DNA from: Tannerellaceae bacterium
Lineage (GTDB): Bacteria > Bacteroidota > Bacteroidia > Bacteroidales > Tannerellaceae
NCBI GenBank assembly: GCA_031257015.1
Contig: JAIRPK010000024.1
Span: forward strand, 1 to 46,734
Reading direction: 5' to 3'
DNA length: 46,734 nt
The translations under genes were made by a program, and so were the position numbers. This document shows, piece after piece, positions 14,405 to 24,000 of this stretch (the first letter of the stretch is position 1; each line of letters starts with the position of its first letter). Under the pieces are notes generated by a model, which was given only the letters and a program-made list of their open reading frames with translations, searched no databases and was not told the origin of the DNA.

Positions 14405-17079
14405 ATCATCTTTTTTATGCGCTCGTTGAGGTGAGCGGCGGTGAGCAGGTCTTCTATGTTGAGGTGCATCCGGTAGCGCCAGTAGTGCGCGGGGTTGGCT
14501 GGGATGTTTATTCGTTCTGCTGCATGGTTTTTACGTCGCAGTTCGTTGTCTGTTCCGAGCCAGTCTTGCAGGGGAATGATGGTTAGCATTGATGGAGCTT
14601 GGAGATGACGCTCGATTATCATGCTGACAATATTCGGGGGACATTCTGCCGGAGCTTCGCCATCTTGTCCTAACACATTATTATAGTAGCGTTGTATTTT
14701 GTTTCGGTTTTCTTCGTTCCACCAGTTGCGTAGCGGCGGCATGTCGTGCGTTGAAGTGGTGCAGACGGAGAGGTATGGCAATTGTGACAATATGGCAAAT
14801 TCGCTATCAAGTGACTTTGGTGCGCGTTCTATTTCCAGACTTAGTATTTGCAGGCGCTTCATCACTTCCGGGACTGAATCGGGAATCATTCCCAAATCCT
14901 CGCCGCATGTAAGCATACGGGTGGAGCGCGTCAGTGGCGTCAATCGCTTGCAGGCGGTTTCTTTCCAGTATTCGTTGTGACGGCGATAATAATAGTCGTG
15001 GTACAGGCGGTCGAATGCGTGGCGGTCTGAAGCACTTAGCTCGGCGTAGATGCAGGAGCGTTCGGCGGCTATGCGCGGGTGGAAGAGATTCTTTCCGTAT
15101 GGGTCGCGGACGAATAATATTTCGTTTGCAATGGAGAGGAGGCCATTCTTAATATCGTGCGATTCGGCTTTGTCTGAAAAGAGGGCTTCAATCTTTGCTT
15201 GCGTATTGCAAAACGGTTTCAGTACATAATGATGCGAGGAGGATTGAGCCAGGTAAGTATCGCATACTTCGTCTGCCATGTTTCCGAATAATTCCTGGAG
15301 ATGCTGCCCATGAATATGCGGTGTGGTGAAGCGTGTTTCGTTAAATGGGAGGCCATATTGCTCAATCTCTGCCTGAGTCATTGGCAGGGCTGGATTAAAA
15401 TGGCCGCATAGTCCTTGAGTATAATCCCTGGGTATTTCCCATATACGAAAGAATCCAAGGATATGGTCAATCCTGAAGCTGTCAAAATAGTCGCTCAATT
15501 TCGCAAAGCGGTTCCTCCACCATGCAAAGCCATCTTTCTCCATCATCTCCCAATTGTAGGTGGGGAATGACCAGTTTTGGCCTGTCACTGAGAAGTCGTC
15601 AGGGGGAGCACCGGCTTGACCGTGCATGTTGAACAATTGTGGTTCCATCCAGGCTTCAACACTGTTCCTGTTAACGCCAATGGGCAAGTCGCCTTTCAGT
15701 ACGATGCCGTTGGAGCGGGCATAATCGGATGCTTCCTTAAACTGGATATGCAACACGAACTGCAGGAAGCAGTAGAATGAGATGGCCTCCCATTCGCTAT
15801 GGCATAAGTTCCGGATCTTTACTTTGTCATATACGGCAAAGTTTTCCCAGCAGGAGGCATCTGCAGTCTGGTATTTATCGCGTAACCATGAGTATGCGGC
15901 ATAAGGTTTGAGCCATTCACCATTTTCGTCGAGGAAGGAATGAAAGCTTTCTTTTTCAAGCCATTGTTTGCCTTCTTGCTGAAAGAAGCTACGGCAGTAC
16001 TCTGTCTTCCAACGGATGACGGCTTCGTAATCCATTTCGTCAAGGGCATTGAGTGCCTGGCGCTTCTCCTCGAAGAATATACGTTGTTTTTCGTCTTTCA
16101 TGGTTCCCATTCTGTGGAGACATATATATATGGGATGAAGAGCGTAGATAGAGATTGCGCTGTAAGGATATGAATCCCGCCATGTGTTGCTGGTAGTAGT
16201 ATCATTCATAGGGAGAACCTGAATGATGCGCTGACCGGTCTTCTTTATCCAGTCAACGAATAGTCGCAGGTCGCCTAAATCGCCAGCGCCGAAGCTGTCG
16301 GCTGAGCGCAGGGAAAAGACTGGAATGACAGTTCCGGCTCCCCTCCACGGGGAAAAGTCGTCTCTAAAGAACAATCCCGATACGCATATCATTTTATGCT
16401 TCGTCCCTTCGTCAGGGAGATCCAATATGCGATTCTCGCCCTGCTCCCAAGAAATGATGTTTTGCGTCTCGGCATCGGCGATGAGGAATTTATATTCTAT
16501 TGGCCATTGTAGTTCTTCCGTATTCAGGTCGATGCTCCATTCTGGAAAATTGCTGTGGCGAGTGAGGGACAAGGCTTTCGCCGGGTTCCAATTGCCTAGG
16601 ACTTCACAGTTACCGGTAAGGGCGAGGTAGTGAGCTGCTTCTATCAGGGGAGCGAATATTCTTATGGTGAGGTTGCCATGATATTTACGGTTGTTTAAGG
16701 ATGCGTTTTTATCATCGGCAGATTGGCATTGTGCGAATATGCTGTTCGTGAAGGCGGAAGAATAATAGGCGCTATTGGCTGGGCGCTCCTGCCAGCAGTC
16801 TAGATAGACGCAGGCTTCGTTTTGCCCATTCGGAAAGGCTCGATGATTCCATTCCCATTCTTCAAAAACAATGCTCGCATTTTCCTTAACGAGATAGCGA
16901 TATTCGACAGATTGGACGGATGGAGAAACATCTACGGCGAATCGCCAGTTCCCTTCGCCGATATATTCCATTTCTCTGGCAAAAGCTGTGTTCCAATTCC
17001 CAAGTTCGGGAATTGAGCCGACAATATGGAGTTGTTGCCCCCAGGTCGTGTGGAAGTTGATATGAAAATAGAGTTTCAT
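14383..17079 (-). CDS. malQ: 4-alpha-glucanotransferase with two starch-binding domains (GH77, DPE2-like)
   Basis: The 898-residue protein opens with two CBM20 starch-binding domains (about 1-110 and 130-245, each with the LGNWN motif) followed by a GH77 barrel. The three catalytic acids are visible: nucleophile Asp538 in FRIDHILGFFRIW, acid/base Glu727 in CGEDLGMIP, and Asp779 in STHDMPPLRNWW. The enzyme transfers glucan segments between alpha-1,4-glucans, in glycogen or maltodextrin turnover. The CBM20-CBM20-GH77 order with an insertion in the barrel matches plant DPE2 and Bacteroidota homologues and is longer than E. coli MalQ. No signal peptide is present, so it is cytoplasmic. It lies 84 bp after nrdJ on the same strand, with a hairpin in the gap, so separate transcription is possible. 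Confidence 0.95.
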   Translation of the reverse strand: MKLYFHINFHTTWGQQLHIVGSIPELGNWNTAFAREMEYIGEGNWRFAVDVSPSVQSVEYRYLVKENASIVFEEWEWNHRAFPNGQNEACVYLDCWQERPANSAYYSSAFTNSIFAQCQSADDKNASLNNRKYHGNLTIRIFAPLIEAAHYLALTGNCEVLGNWNPAKALSLTRHSNFPEWSIDLNTEELQWPIEYKFLIADAETQNIISWEQGENRILDLPDEGTKHKMICVSGLFFRDDFSPWRGAGTVIPVFSLRSADSFGAGDLGDLRLFVDWIKKTGQRIIQVLPMNDTTTSNTWRDSYPYSAISIYALHPIYICLHRMGTMKDEKQRIFFEEKRQALNALDEMDYEAVIRWKTEYCRSFFQQEGKQWLEKESFHSFLDENGEWLKPYAAYSWLRDKYQTADASCWENFAVYDKVKIRNLCHSEWEAISFYCFLQFVLHIQFKEASDYARSNGIVLKGDLPIGVNRNSVEAWMEPQLFNMHGQAGAPPDDFSVTGQNWSFPTYNWEMMEKDGFAWWRNRFAKLSDYFDSFRIDHILGFFRIWEIPRDYTQGLCGHFNPALPMTQAEIEQYGLPFNETRFTTPHIHGQHLQELFGNMADEVCDTYLAQSSSHHYVLKPFCNTQAKIEALFSDKAESHDIKNGLLSIANEILFVRDPYGKNLFHPRIAAERSCIYAELSASDRHAFDRLYHDYYYRRHNEYWKETACKRLTPLTRSTRMLTCGEDLGMIPDSVPEVMKRLQILSLEIERAPKSLDSEFAILSQLPYLSVCTTSTHDMPPLRNWWNEENRNKIQRYYNNVLGQDGEAPAECPPNIVSMIIERHLQAPSMLTIIPLQDWLGTDNELRRKNHAAERINIPANPAHYWRYRMHLNIEDLLTAAHLNERIKKMIKKSERR

Positions 17080-17099
17080 ATAGTTGAATCAGGTAATGA

Positions 17100-17146
17100 G
17101 AGCCGGGAATCAGGCGCTATTACGTAACAATCCTAATTCTCGGCTC
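17100..17146 (-). terminator. Hairpin in the gap between nrdJ and malQ
   Basis: GAGCCGGGAATCAGG (17100-17114) pairs with CCTAATTCTCGGCTC (17132-17146) with one mismatch and one G-T wobble; the loop is 17 nt. There is no good T-tract on the minus strand, so it could be a weak terminator or an mRNA-processing structure. Confidence 0.4.
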
Positions 17147-17163
17147 CCTGAATTATGTTTTTG

Positions 17164-19713
17164 TTATCCGCATTTGGATGCGCCGCAGGATGTGCAAATG
17201 ATGCAACCTTCCTGGGAGATGAGTGAGTCTTGACCGCAATTGGAGCATTTGTTGCTTTTAATATGCGTTTCGGCCTGTGAATATTTCTGTAAGGCGCGGC
17301 CTACGCCATTTTTCCAAGTGTTGATTGTGTCGATGTCCAAATCCAAGCCTTGCACTAGCTTTATGACCTGGTCAATGGGCATACCGTAGCGAAGTACGCC
17401 GGATATGAATTTTGCATAGTTCCAAAATTCCGGGTTAAACTTGCCGTCAAGGCCCTCTATGGTCATCTTGTACCCGCGTTTGTTCTTGAATTGAAAGTCA
17501 TAGCGTTTATGACCGTTGCTGTCATAGTTCTTTATGATTGTTCCTTCCGTTACATTTTTAGGCAGCATGATACCTTCATCGTCGTCAGCCAGTCCTGTGA
17601 ATATTTCGTATGGACGCTCGTTAAGTAACCCGATGAAGGCGACCCACTTTTCGCGGTTATTCTGGAATTTCACAATGTCGGCTTTCAATTCGCGCGGGCG
17701 TTTTTCTCTTATGATCGGAGGCTCAACGCATATTTTCTCTTTGGGCTTTTCCTGGTCTTTGTCTGATAGTAGGACGCCGTCGCGCGAACCTTCGCGATAG
17801 ACAGTGCATCCTTTGCAGCCGCATCTCCATGCCTCAAGGTAGAGTTGATTGACCAAAGCCTCGGTCGTATTGGCAGGAAGGTTGATAGTGACACTTATTG
17901 AGTGATCTACCCACTTTTGTATGCGCCCTTGCATCCTCACTTTTTGCATCCAATCGACATCGGCGGAGGTGGCTTTGTAGTATGGCGACTTGGCTACCAT
18001 TTCGTCTATCTCTTCGGCGGAATAATGCTTCGAGGCTGAATAGCCTTTGGCTATCATCCAAGTTACAAATTTATGGTGAAAGACAGTGTATTCCTCGAAA
18101 GCATCGCCTGTGTCGTCAACAAAGTCCACCCGTGCGGAAGCATCGTTGGGATTCACCTTGCGGCGTCGTTTATAGTAAGGTAGGAAGACGGGTTCAATAC
18201 CGGAGGTCGTCTGTGTCATTATGCTTGTTGTCCCTGTCGGGGCAATAGTTAGACAAGCAATGTTACGGCGGCCGTATTTCTCCATGTCCTTCCTTAGCTC
18301 GGGGTCTGCCTCGCCGAGGCGGCAAATGAATGGATTATTCTTCTCCCTTTCGGCATCGTATATTTCAAAGGGGCCGCGCTCCTTGGCCATAGTTACGGAT
18401 GAGCGATAAGCGGACAGGGCAAGAAGCTTTTGAATATTCTCCGCACAAACGATGGCCTCCTCTGTGCCGTAGCACAAGTTAAGTGCAGCAAGCATATCAC
18501 CTTCTGCAGTGATGCCTACGCCAGTCCGACGGCCCTGAAGGGTTTTCTTTTGGATGCGTTTCCAAAGGATACGCTCGGTGTTCTTGACATCATCATCTTC
18601 GGGGTCAGAATCTATCTTCTCCAATATCTTCTCAATCTTCTCGGATTCAAGGTCAATGATGTCGTCCATAATCCGTTGAGCTAATTCGGCATGTTTTGTA
18701 AAGAGAGCGTAGTCAAAGTGAGCGTCGGGCTTGAACGGGTTCACGACGTAGGAGTAGAGATTAATGGCGAGTAGCCTGCAACTGTCGTAGGTGCAAAGGG
18801 GTATCTCGCCGCAGGGATTGGTAGAAACGGTGCGGAAGCCCAAGTCGGCATAGGAATCTGCAACTGATTCCCGAAGTATTGTATCCCAGAACAAAACGCC
18901 CGGCTCTGCGGATTTCCATGCGTTGTGAATGATAGTTTTCCAAAGCGCCTGGGCCTTGATTTCCTTCACAAACGTCGGGTTAGGAGAATCAACAGGATAT
19001 TGTTGTTTGTAAAGGGTGTCGCTGGATACGGCATTCATAAATTCATCGTCAAGTTTCACCGATATATTGGCGCCAGTCACTTTGCCTTCACTCATCTTGG
19101 CATTTATAAACGATGTTGAATCAGGATGCTTTATGGAGACACTTAACATCAATGCCCCGCGTCGCCCGTCTTGTGCAACCTCGCGAGTGGAGTTGGAATA
19201 TCGCTCCATGAAAGGGACAAGACCTGTGGAGGTAAGGGCGGAATTTTTCACAGGGGAGCCTTTGGGACGAATATTGGAGAGGTCGTGACCAACGCCACCA
19301 CGACGTTTCATCAGTTGAACTTGTTCTTCATCAATGCGAATGATCGCGCCGTAAGAATCGGCATTCTTCTCCAAACCTATGACAAAGCAATTGGACAGGG
19401 AGGCTATTTGGAACTCATTGCCTATACCTGTCATAGGACTGCCCTGAGGAACAATGTAGCGGAAATGGTCGAACAACTCAAAAAGATCCTTTTCTCCAAT
19501 TGGATTGGGATATTTCTTCTCGATGCGGGCAATCTCACGCGCCAAACGGTGATGCATATCCGAGGGCGTTTTCTCGTAAATGTTGCCAAAAGCATCCTTC
19601 AAGGCGTATTTACCTACCCATACTTTTGCGGCCAGTTCGTCGCCTGTAAAATAATCTTGAGATGCCTTAAAGGCCTCTTCAAAAGTATATGTCTTTTTGT
19701 TTGCTGCTGTCAT
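17164..19713 (-). CDS. nrdJ: Adenosylcobalamin-dependent (class II) ribonucleotide reductase
   Basis: The 849-residue protein is a class II ribonucleoside-diphosphate reductase, which makes deoxynucleotides using vitamin B12 as radical source and needs no oxygen and no small subunit. The barrel carries Cys109 in SLSNCFVIG, the RRGGVGHDLS segment, the Asn299-x-Cys301-x-Glu303 triad in STNPCGEIPL, and the phosphate-binding APTGTTSIMT loop. The C-terminus ends in a Cys-rich zinc-ribbon-like tail (CSNCGQ, then CIICTSCGASKCG), typical of the long NrdJ subtype. Length is normal and no intein is seen. No cobalamin riboswitch was recognised upstream. Its presence fits an anaerobic gut-type lifestyle. 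Confidence 0.96.
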   Translation of the reverse strand: MTAANKKTYTFEEAFKASQDYFTGDELAAKVWVGKYALKDAFGNIYEKTPSDMHHRLAREIARIEKKYPNPIGEKDLFELFDHFRYIVPQGSPMTGIGNEFQIASLSNCFVIGLEKNADSYGAIIRIDEEQVQLMKRRGGVGHDLSNIRPKGSPVKNSALTSTGLVPFMERYSNSTREVAQDGRRGALMLSVSIKHPDSTSFINAKMSEGKVTGANISVKLDDEFMNAVSSDTLYKQQYPVDSPNPTFVKEIKAQALWKTIIHNAWKSAEPGVLFWDTILRESVADSYADLGFRTVSTNPCGEIPLCTYDSCRLLAINLYSYVVNPFKPDAHFDYALFTKHAELAQRIMDDIIDLESEKIEKILEKIDSDPEDDDVKNTERILWKRIQKKTLQGRRTGVGITAEGDMLAALNLCYGTEEAIVCAENIQKLLALSAYRSSVTMAKERGPFEIYDAEREKNNPFICRLGEADPELRKDMEKYGRRNIACLTIAPTGTTSIMTQTTSGIEPVFLPYYKRRRKVNPNDASARVDFVDDTGDAFEEYTVFHHKFVTWMIAKGYSASKHYSAEEIDEMVAKSPYYKATSADVDWMQKVRMQGRIQKWVDHSISVTINLPANTTEALVNQLYLEAWRCGCKGCTVYREGSRDGVLLSDKDQEKPKEKICVEPPIIREKRPRELKADIVKFQNNREKWVAFIGLLNERPYEIFTGLADDDEGIMLPKNVTEGTIIKNYDSNGHKRYDFQFKNKRGYKMTIEGLDGKFNPEFWNYAKFISGVLRYGMPIDQVIKLVQGLDLDIDTINTWKNGVGRALQKYSQAETHIKSNKCSNCGQDSLISQEGCIICTSCGASKCG

Positions 19714-19764
19714 TTTCTTATGTATTAATATGAGTGCAATATTATAAATTGTTTATTTGTATTA

Positions 19765-19799
19765 CAAATTTAGAGATAAAAAATGGACTAATTTTCAAA
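19765..19799 (-). promoter_or_regulatory. Putative promoter of nrdJ
   Basis: On the minus strand TTTG (19796-19799) is followed after 23 bp by TAAATTTG (19765-19772), close to the Bacteroidota -33/-7 layout. The nrdJ ATG is 51 bp further on. Confidence 0.5.
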
Positions 19800-19856
19800 A
19801 AGTTTTCCAAAACTGGAATAATTATCATTGATAATTAGGCAATTACAAATTGCCGT

Positions 19857-20018
19857 TCAGTCAGAAGTTTTCCAAAATATGAACCTTTGTTCTTTATAAA
19901 TGTTTTTTAAGAATATATTCTCGCGATCGTGTTTTTCTTTTAAGGATATAATAGCTGCCTTTTCTTCGCTACGCTCATTTAACGAGTCGCTCAATAACTT
20001 ATAGCCATCTTTGGAAAA
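19857..20018 (-). pseudogene. Possible C-terminal remnant of a lost gene
   Basis: On the minus strand 53 codons are open from 20018 to a TGA at 19857-19859, with a stop just upstream and no in-frame ATG. The translation is charged and amphipathic (for example LLSDSLNERSEEKAAIISLK), more protein-like than chance AT-rich sequence. No family was recognised. It may be the decayed end of a gene. Confidence 0.3.
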
Positions 20019-20178
20019 TTATTTCTAAACCAAGTTAAAGTTATAAATAGTAACAATCAGATTGAATCGCTGGTCAAATCCGTCTGTACCAATTTCAGTA
20101 TTTTTTGCAATAAGTCTAAATATCTTTGCTTATTATCCTAAATTGGACTGGACAAAATAGGAACAGGGCTTGCGACTA

Positions 20179-20295
20179 ATGGTTGTGGACTTGCACAAAC
20201 TACTCATTCACAGACCGCAGGATTATGCCTATGCCACCAACAAAATGTTGGCGGCTATTGGAAAAAGTCTAAGAATCAATTATAATGCTGCTTAA
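20179..20295 (+). pseudogene. Short 38-codon ORF, possible gene remnant
   Basis: An ATG at 20179 opens 38 codons ending in TAA at 20293-20295. The translation contains HRPQDYAYATNKMLAAIGKS, which looks like the tail of a helical domain. There is no promoter box. It lies among other fragments in a decayed region and is not assignable. Confidence 0.3.
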
Positions 20296-20458
20296 TTTTG
20301 AAAAGTTAGTTAAAAATGAAGTGAATACTAAAAATTGCTCTCTACTAAGGCTATTAATAGACCTCAAGTTTAAAATACTAACCGGTACCGGGGAATAAAA
20401 AAAATGCTGTGTGGAGGCCTTACTTCCTGTCATGTTGTGTCTCTGAAATACTGTCTCG

Positions 20459-20794
20459 AACGGCAGCATTGACAGGCGATTTCGTATGGGGCGAGGTGAA
20501 CCAGTGTTGTCGGCAGTGAGCGTCAACGGATTTGTGTCAAATTACTGATGTCAATGGTGAGCGTGTGATAAAAGTAAACGGCGACGATAATGAAAGCATG
20601 TTTGTGAACGGCGTGTATTAGCGAAGACTGACGTTGGCAATTTCACCGCATATATCAACCCTTATATAGTCTATCTACACATTAATGATAAATACGGCGT
20701 AGCAAAACTCCCCGAACACTTCCATGTATATAATACCCGTCGCCCATACATGGTTTGGCGAACTTATCTCCAGACAATTATTTCTACTATGTGA
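20459..20794 (+). pseudogene. Frameshifted remnant of a protein-coding gene
   Basis: Three adjoining open segments in different + frames read like pieces of one protein. Frame starting 20459 gives FRMGRGEPVLSAVSVNGFV and stops at 20546. Frame from 20541 gives ITDVNGERVIKVNGDDNES and stops at 20619-20621. Frame from 20624 gives NFTAYINPYIVYLHINDKYG and continues to a TGA at 20792-20794. Joining them needs two frameshifts. The family is not recognised. Confidence 0.45.
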
Positions 20795-21055
20795 TAATCG
20801 TTTTTAATACTTGCAAATCCAGTTATAATTGCTTGAGGACTTATGTTGTAAAGGCGGAACATTCAGATTCTCCATTACGTCTGCGTTCAAAATCATCCAC
20901 TAGTATTCGCTTGAAATCATCCATAAATATTACGACACTTTGATATTCCCTTATTGATTTTTTCATCTTTTGCTCCCCGTTTTTTCGCCAACCTATTTCA
21001 GGAACGTACAGACGACAATTTACAAGCCTCAACTTTCAATTGTCAAGCAAAACAC

Positions 21056-21063
21056 TACCTTTG
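21056..21063 (+). promoter_or_regulatory. Putative -7 box (TACCTTTG) for the DUF362-polyferredoxin operon
   Basis: TACCTTTG matches TAnnTTTG and is 45 bp upstream of the ATG at 21109. Confidence 0.55.
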
Positions 21064-21108
21064 TGATATTTATATCATAAAGAGTAATACATTTAATAAC
21101 GAATTAAG

Positions 21109-22044
21109 ATGAAACGTCGTGATTTCTTAAAGACCAGTGTGGTGGCAGGCGCCGCCCTTAGTATGAACATTGAAGGATTAAGCGCCGCCCTTAATAATCC
21201 TGAAACTGCAGCCGCAGCGCCGGATTTGGTGGCTGTAATGGGCGGAGAGCCTGAAGTGATGCTGGATAGGGCATTGGAGGCGCTCGGAGGAATTGGAAAA
21301 TTTGTCAAGAAGGGACAAAAAATCGTGATAAAGCCGAACATAGGCTGGGACCGTGCTCCGGAGCGTGCCGCAAATACAAACCCTGATTTGATTAAAGCTT
21401 TGGTGAAGCGTTGCCTGAATGCCGGCGCATCCAAAGTGACTGTGTTCGACCATACATGCGACGACTGGCAGAAATGCTATAAAACAAGCGGTATTGAAGC
21501 GGCAGTTAAAGAAGCTGGCGGCATTATGCTTCCAGGCAATGACGAGAAATATTACAAAAGCGTCACCATCCCCGGCGGCATTAAACTAAAAGAGGTAAAA
21601 ATCCATGACGCTCTACTTGAAGCAGACGCATGGATAAACGTCCCCATACTCAAGCACCACGACGGTGCCAAGTTCTCCTGTGCTATGAAAAACCTAATGG
21701 GTATCGTTTGGGACAGGCAAACTTTCCACCGTGGCGATCTGCAACAAAGTATTGCCGATTTGTGCGTATGGCAAAAAAAGCCTGTACTGAACATCATCGA
21801 CGCTTATAGAATGATGGCCAAGAACGGCCCGCAAGGCCGTAGTATCGCTGATGTGCAGACACCCAAGCAACTGCTTGCATCGACTGATATTGTAGCTCTC
21901 GACGCCGCCGGGTTAGCCACGTTCAACCAGTACGCTCCCGTCAAACTGGAAGTTGCAACCGTTGGTCATATCGGCCATGGTGAGATGCTCAAACTAGGCT
22001 CAACAAACTTGAGCAAGCTAAACATCCAACGAATAAAAATATGA
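21109..22044 (+). CDS. DUF362 domain protein with Tat-like signal
   Basis: The 311-residue protein starts with KRRDFLKTSVVAGAALSM, a twin-arginine-type signal, so it is probably exported folded. The rest matches DUF362, a domain often found beside or fused to ferredoxin domains. Recognisable blocks are KPNIGWDRAPER (near 75), VFDHTCDDW (near 115) and the Cys/His-containing PILKHHDGAKFSCAMKNLMG (near 180). Its last four bases overlap the next gene (ATGA), indicating translational coupling. The pairing suggests a redox function with the NapH-like protein. Whether it binds a cluster or another cofactor is not visible, since no CxxCxxC motif is present. Confidence 0.88.
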   Translation: MKRRDFLKTSVVAGAALSMNIEGLSAALNNPETAAAAPDLVAVMGGEPEVMLDRALEALGGIGKFVKKGQKIVIKPNIGWDRAPERAANTNPDLIKALVKRCLNAGASKVTVFDHTCDDWQKCYKTSGIEAAVKEAGGIMLPGNDEKYYKSVTIPGGIKLKEVKIHDALLEADAWINVPILKHHDGAKFSCAMKNLMGIVWDRQTFHRGDLQQSIADLCVWQKKPVLNIIDAYRMMAKNGPQGRSIADVQTPKQLLASTDIVALDAAGLATFNQYAPVKLEVATVGHIGHGEMLKLGSTNLSKLNIQRIKI

Positions 22045-23765
22045 GAGTCAATGACGACAGAAAAGATAGGGAATTTTTATTTCCTGACGAAGATGAACAT
22101 TCACGAATGAAAAAAAGAAGTTCAGTGAAAGAAAAGAGACGAAAGAAACCACTTAATTATTTGAAAGGATTGCGGGCAATGCTCGCAATTCTCTTTTTTG
22201 CACCCGTGCTGCTTTATTTTGTTGATTTCGCTGGCGCTTTGCCTGAGAATGTTCATGGATTATTGCACCTTCAGCTCGTACCGGCAGCGCTGGGTGGCAT
22301 GATTGGGATTATCGTGTTGATGTTTGCTCTAGCCTTTGTTTTTGGACGGATATACTGCTCGGTTATTTGTCCGGCTGGCATATTGCAAGACATTATTAAT
22401 AGGGTATTTTGCATTAAACGTAAGAAGCAGAAAGGCGTAATGAGATTCAAGTATAGAAAACCAATGAATATGTTCCGTTATGCTCTTCTTACCCTAACCG
22501 TCGCCTCCGCCCTTTTCGGAGCGACGACATTACTCCTCAAGCTTGACCCGTACAGCAATTTCGGACGAATAGCCTCAAACCTCTTTCGCCCGCTTGTAAT
22601 GTGGGGAAACAATGCCGCTTTTCATGCTTTGGAGGCGCTGGATAATCATTCGCTTTATCCAGTGACTGTAAAAACCGTTACCACAGCAGGGTGGGCCGCA
22701 GCGGCAATAGCGCTATTGACATTTATAGCGATGACAATCTGGCGGGGACGCTTGTTTTGCAACTCTCTATGCCCCGTCGGCGCCGTGCTTAGCATTGTAT
22801 CACGATACTCTCTATTTCGCATTTCATTCGACGCTGAACGGTGTAATTCCTGCGGCTCGTGCGAGCGCAGCTGCAAGGCCGAAGCCGTCGATAGCAAGCG
22901 AATGAAAGTAGATACTAGCCTGTGCGTCCTCTGTTTCAACTGTACATCGACATGCCCAAAAGCTTCATTGAAATATCGTTTTGCCCCTGCTTTTCCATTA
23001 GCACAGCCGGAATTGAATGTCGCAGAGGCTTCACATACGAAAGGGACGGTTAATTCAACCACCAGCTCAAGGCGTAAGTTCTTTGCCACAGGAGCTACAA
23101 TTGCCGCAACCTTGCCGATGATTTCCAGTCTGGCTCGGAAGCATCAAGAGGCGGCGGCGACGTCAACAGTCGCGTTCGACAGCACAAAAGACGCGGTCGA
23201 TTATAACAATCTCGGTCCGGTGACACCTCCCGGCTCAATGGATTTGGAAAGATTCAAGGATAAATGTACAGCTTGCCATATTTGCATAACGCGATGCCCG
23301 ACTCAAGTGCTTCGTCCTGCCGGGTTGGAATATGGCTTTGACTACATGCTTCGACCACATTGCGCCTTCGTCAGCAGCTATTGCAATTACGATTGCACCG
23401 TGTGCAGCGAAGTCTGTCCATCACATGCCATAGGCGGCCTCAGTATCGAAGAGAAACATACAACGCAGGTCGGCATAGCAACATTTAATCTCAACCGGTG
23501 CGTCGTTTATACTAATGAAACCGACTGCGGAGCCTGCGCGGAACATTGTCCGACCCGCGCCGTCCACATGGTGCACTACAAAGGCATATTAACCATCCCG
23601 CAAGTAGAACCCGAACTATGTATAGGATGCGGAGGATGCGAATCGATCTGCCCCGTGCGCCCGTTGAGGGCTATCGTAGTTGTTGCCCACAAGACTCATG
23701 TCAAGGTTGCGGCGCCGGAGGAGGAAGAGGTAGAAAAGATTGAGAACAACGAATTTGCCTTCTAA
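22041..23765 (+). CDS. NapH-like membrane polyferredoxin fused to a Tat-like ferredoxin module
   Basis: The 574-residue protein has two parts. The N-terminal half (about 1-320) has four membrane segments and the two NapH/NosR-type motifs GRIYCSVICPAG and GRLFCNSLCPVG, then two 4Fe-4S motifs (CNSCGSCERSC and CVLCFNCTSTC). A second module follows SSRRKFFATGATIAATLPM (about 345), which looks like an internal twin-arginine signal/anchor. It carries CTACHICITRC, CTVCSEVC, CGACAEHC and CIGCGGCESIC, as in NapG-like ferredoxins. Such proteins pass electrons from the quinone pool to exported reductases. The gene overlaps the DUF362 gene by four bases. No nap or nos reductase is in the window, so the acceptor is unknown. 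Confidence 0.88.
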   Translation: MRVNDDRKDREFLFPDEDEHSRMKKRSSVKEKRRKKPLNYLKGLRAMLAILFFAPVLLYFVDFAGALPENVHGLLHLQLVPAALGGMIGIIVLMFALAFVFGRIYCSVICPAGILQDIINRVFCIKRKKQKGVMRFKYRKPMNMFRYALLTLTVASALFGATTLLLKLDPYSNFGRIASNLFRPLVMWGNNAAFHALEALDNHSLYPVTVKTVTTAGWAAAAIALLTFIAMTIWRGRLFCNSLCPVGAVLSIVSRYSLFRISFDAERCNSCGSCERSCKAEAVDSKRMKVDTSLCVLCFNCTSTCPKASLKYRFAPAFPLAQPELNVAEASHTKGTVNSTTSSRRKFFATGATIAATLPMISSLARKHQEAAATSTVAFDSTKDAVDYNNLGPVTPPGSMDLERFKDKCTACHICITRCPTQVLRPAGLEYGFDYMLRPHCAFVSSYCNYDCTVCSEVCPSHAIGGLSIEEKHTTQVGIATFNLNRCVVYTNETDCGACAEHCPTRAVHMVHYKGILTIPQVEPELCIGCGGCESICPVRPLRAIVVVAHKTHVKVAAPEEEEVEKIENNEFAF

Positions 23766-23828
23766 AACTGGAGGAAAAGAAGTGTCATAACCTGTACATT
23801 TCGCTCACCGCGAAAGCCTTTTCCCTTG

Positions 23829-23866
23829 TTGCGGGACGTTTCAGCTCTAAGCGAAATGTCCCGCAA
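23829..23866 (+). terminator. Hairpin after the polyferredoxin gene
   Basis: TTGCGGGACGTTTC (23829-23842) pairs with GAAATGTCCCGCAA (23853-23866), with one G-T wobble and a 10-nt loop, followed by TTTG. It is 63 bp past the stop and is a plausible terminator. It could also be a diverged relative of the adjacent array D units. Confidence 0.5.
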
Positions 23867-24000
23867 TTTGTTCAATATTATTACCCATACCGCCGGCTCA
23901 CGACGTGAGATGTTCCGAAAGCCGGTGTGCCATCTCCGGAACTTTCGGCAGGATAGGGGAGGGATGTTTACCAAAATGTTTTTACGTTGCGAGAACTTGG

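Noticed and set aside
19714..20100. Cobalamin riboswitch upstream of the B12-dependent reductase
   Set aside because: I looked for the conserved B12-box and pairing elements on the minus strand and saw none; a plain promoter box is present close to the gene.
20841..21032. 63-codon minus-strand ORF upstream of the DUF362 gene
   Set aside because: It begins with TTG; the first ATG leaves only 41 codons. It lies in the decayed gap, so at most it is another remnant.
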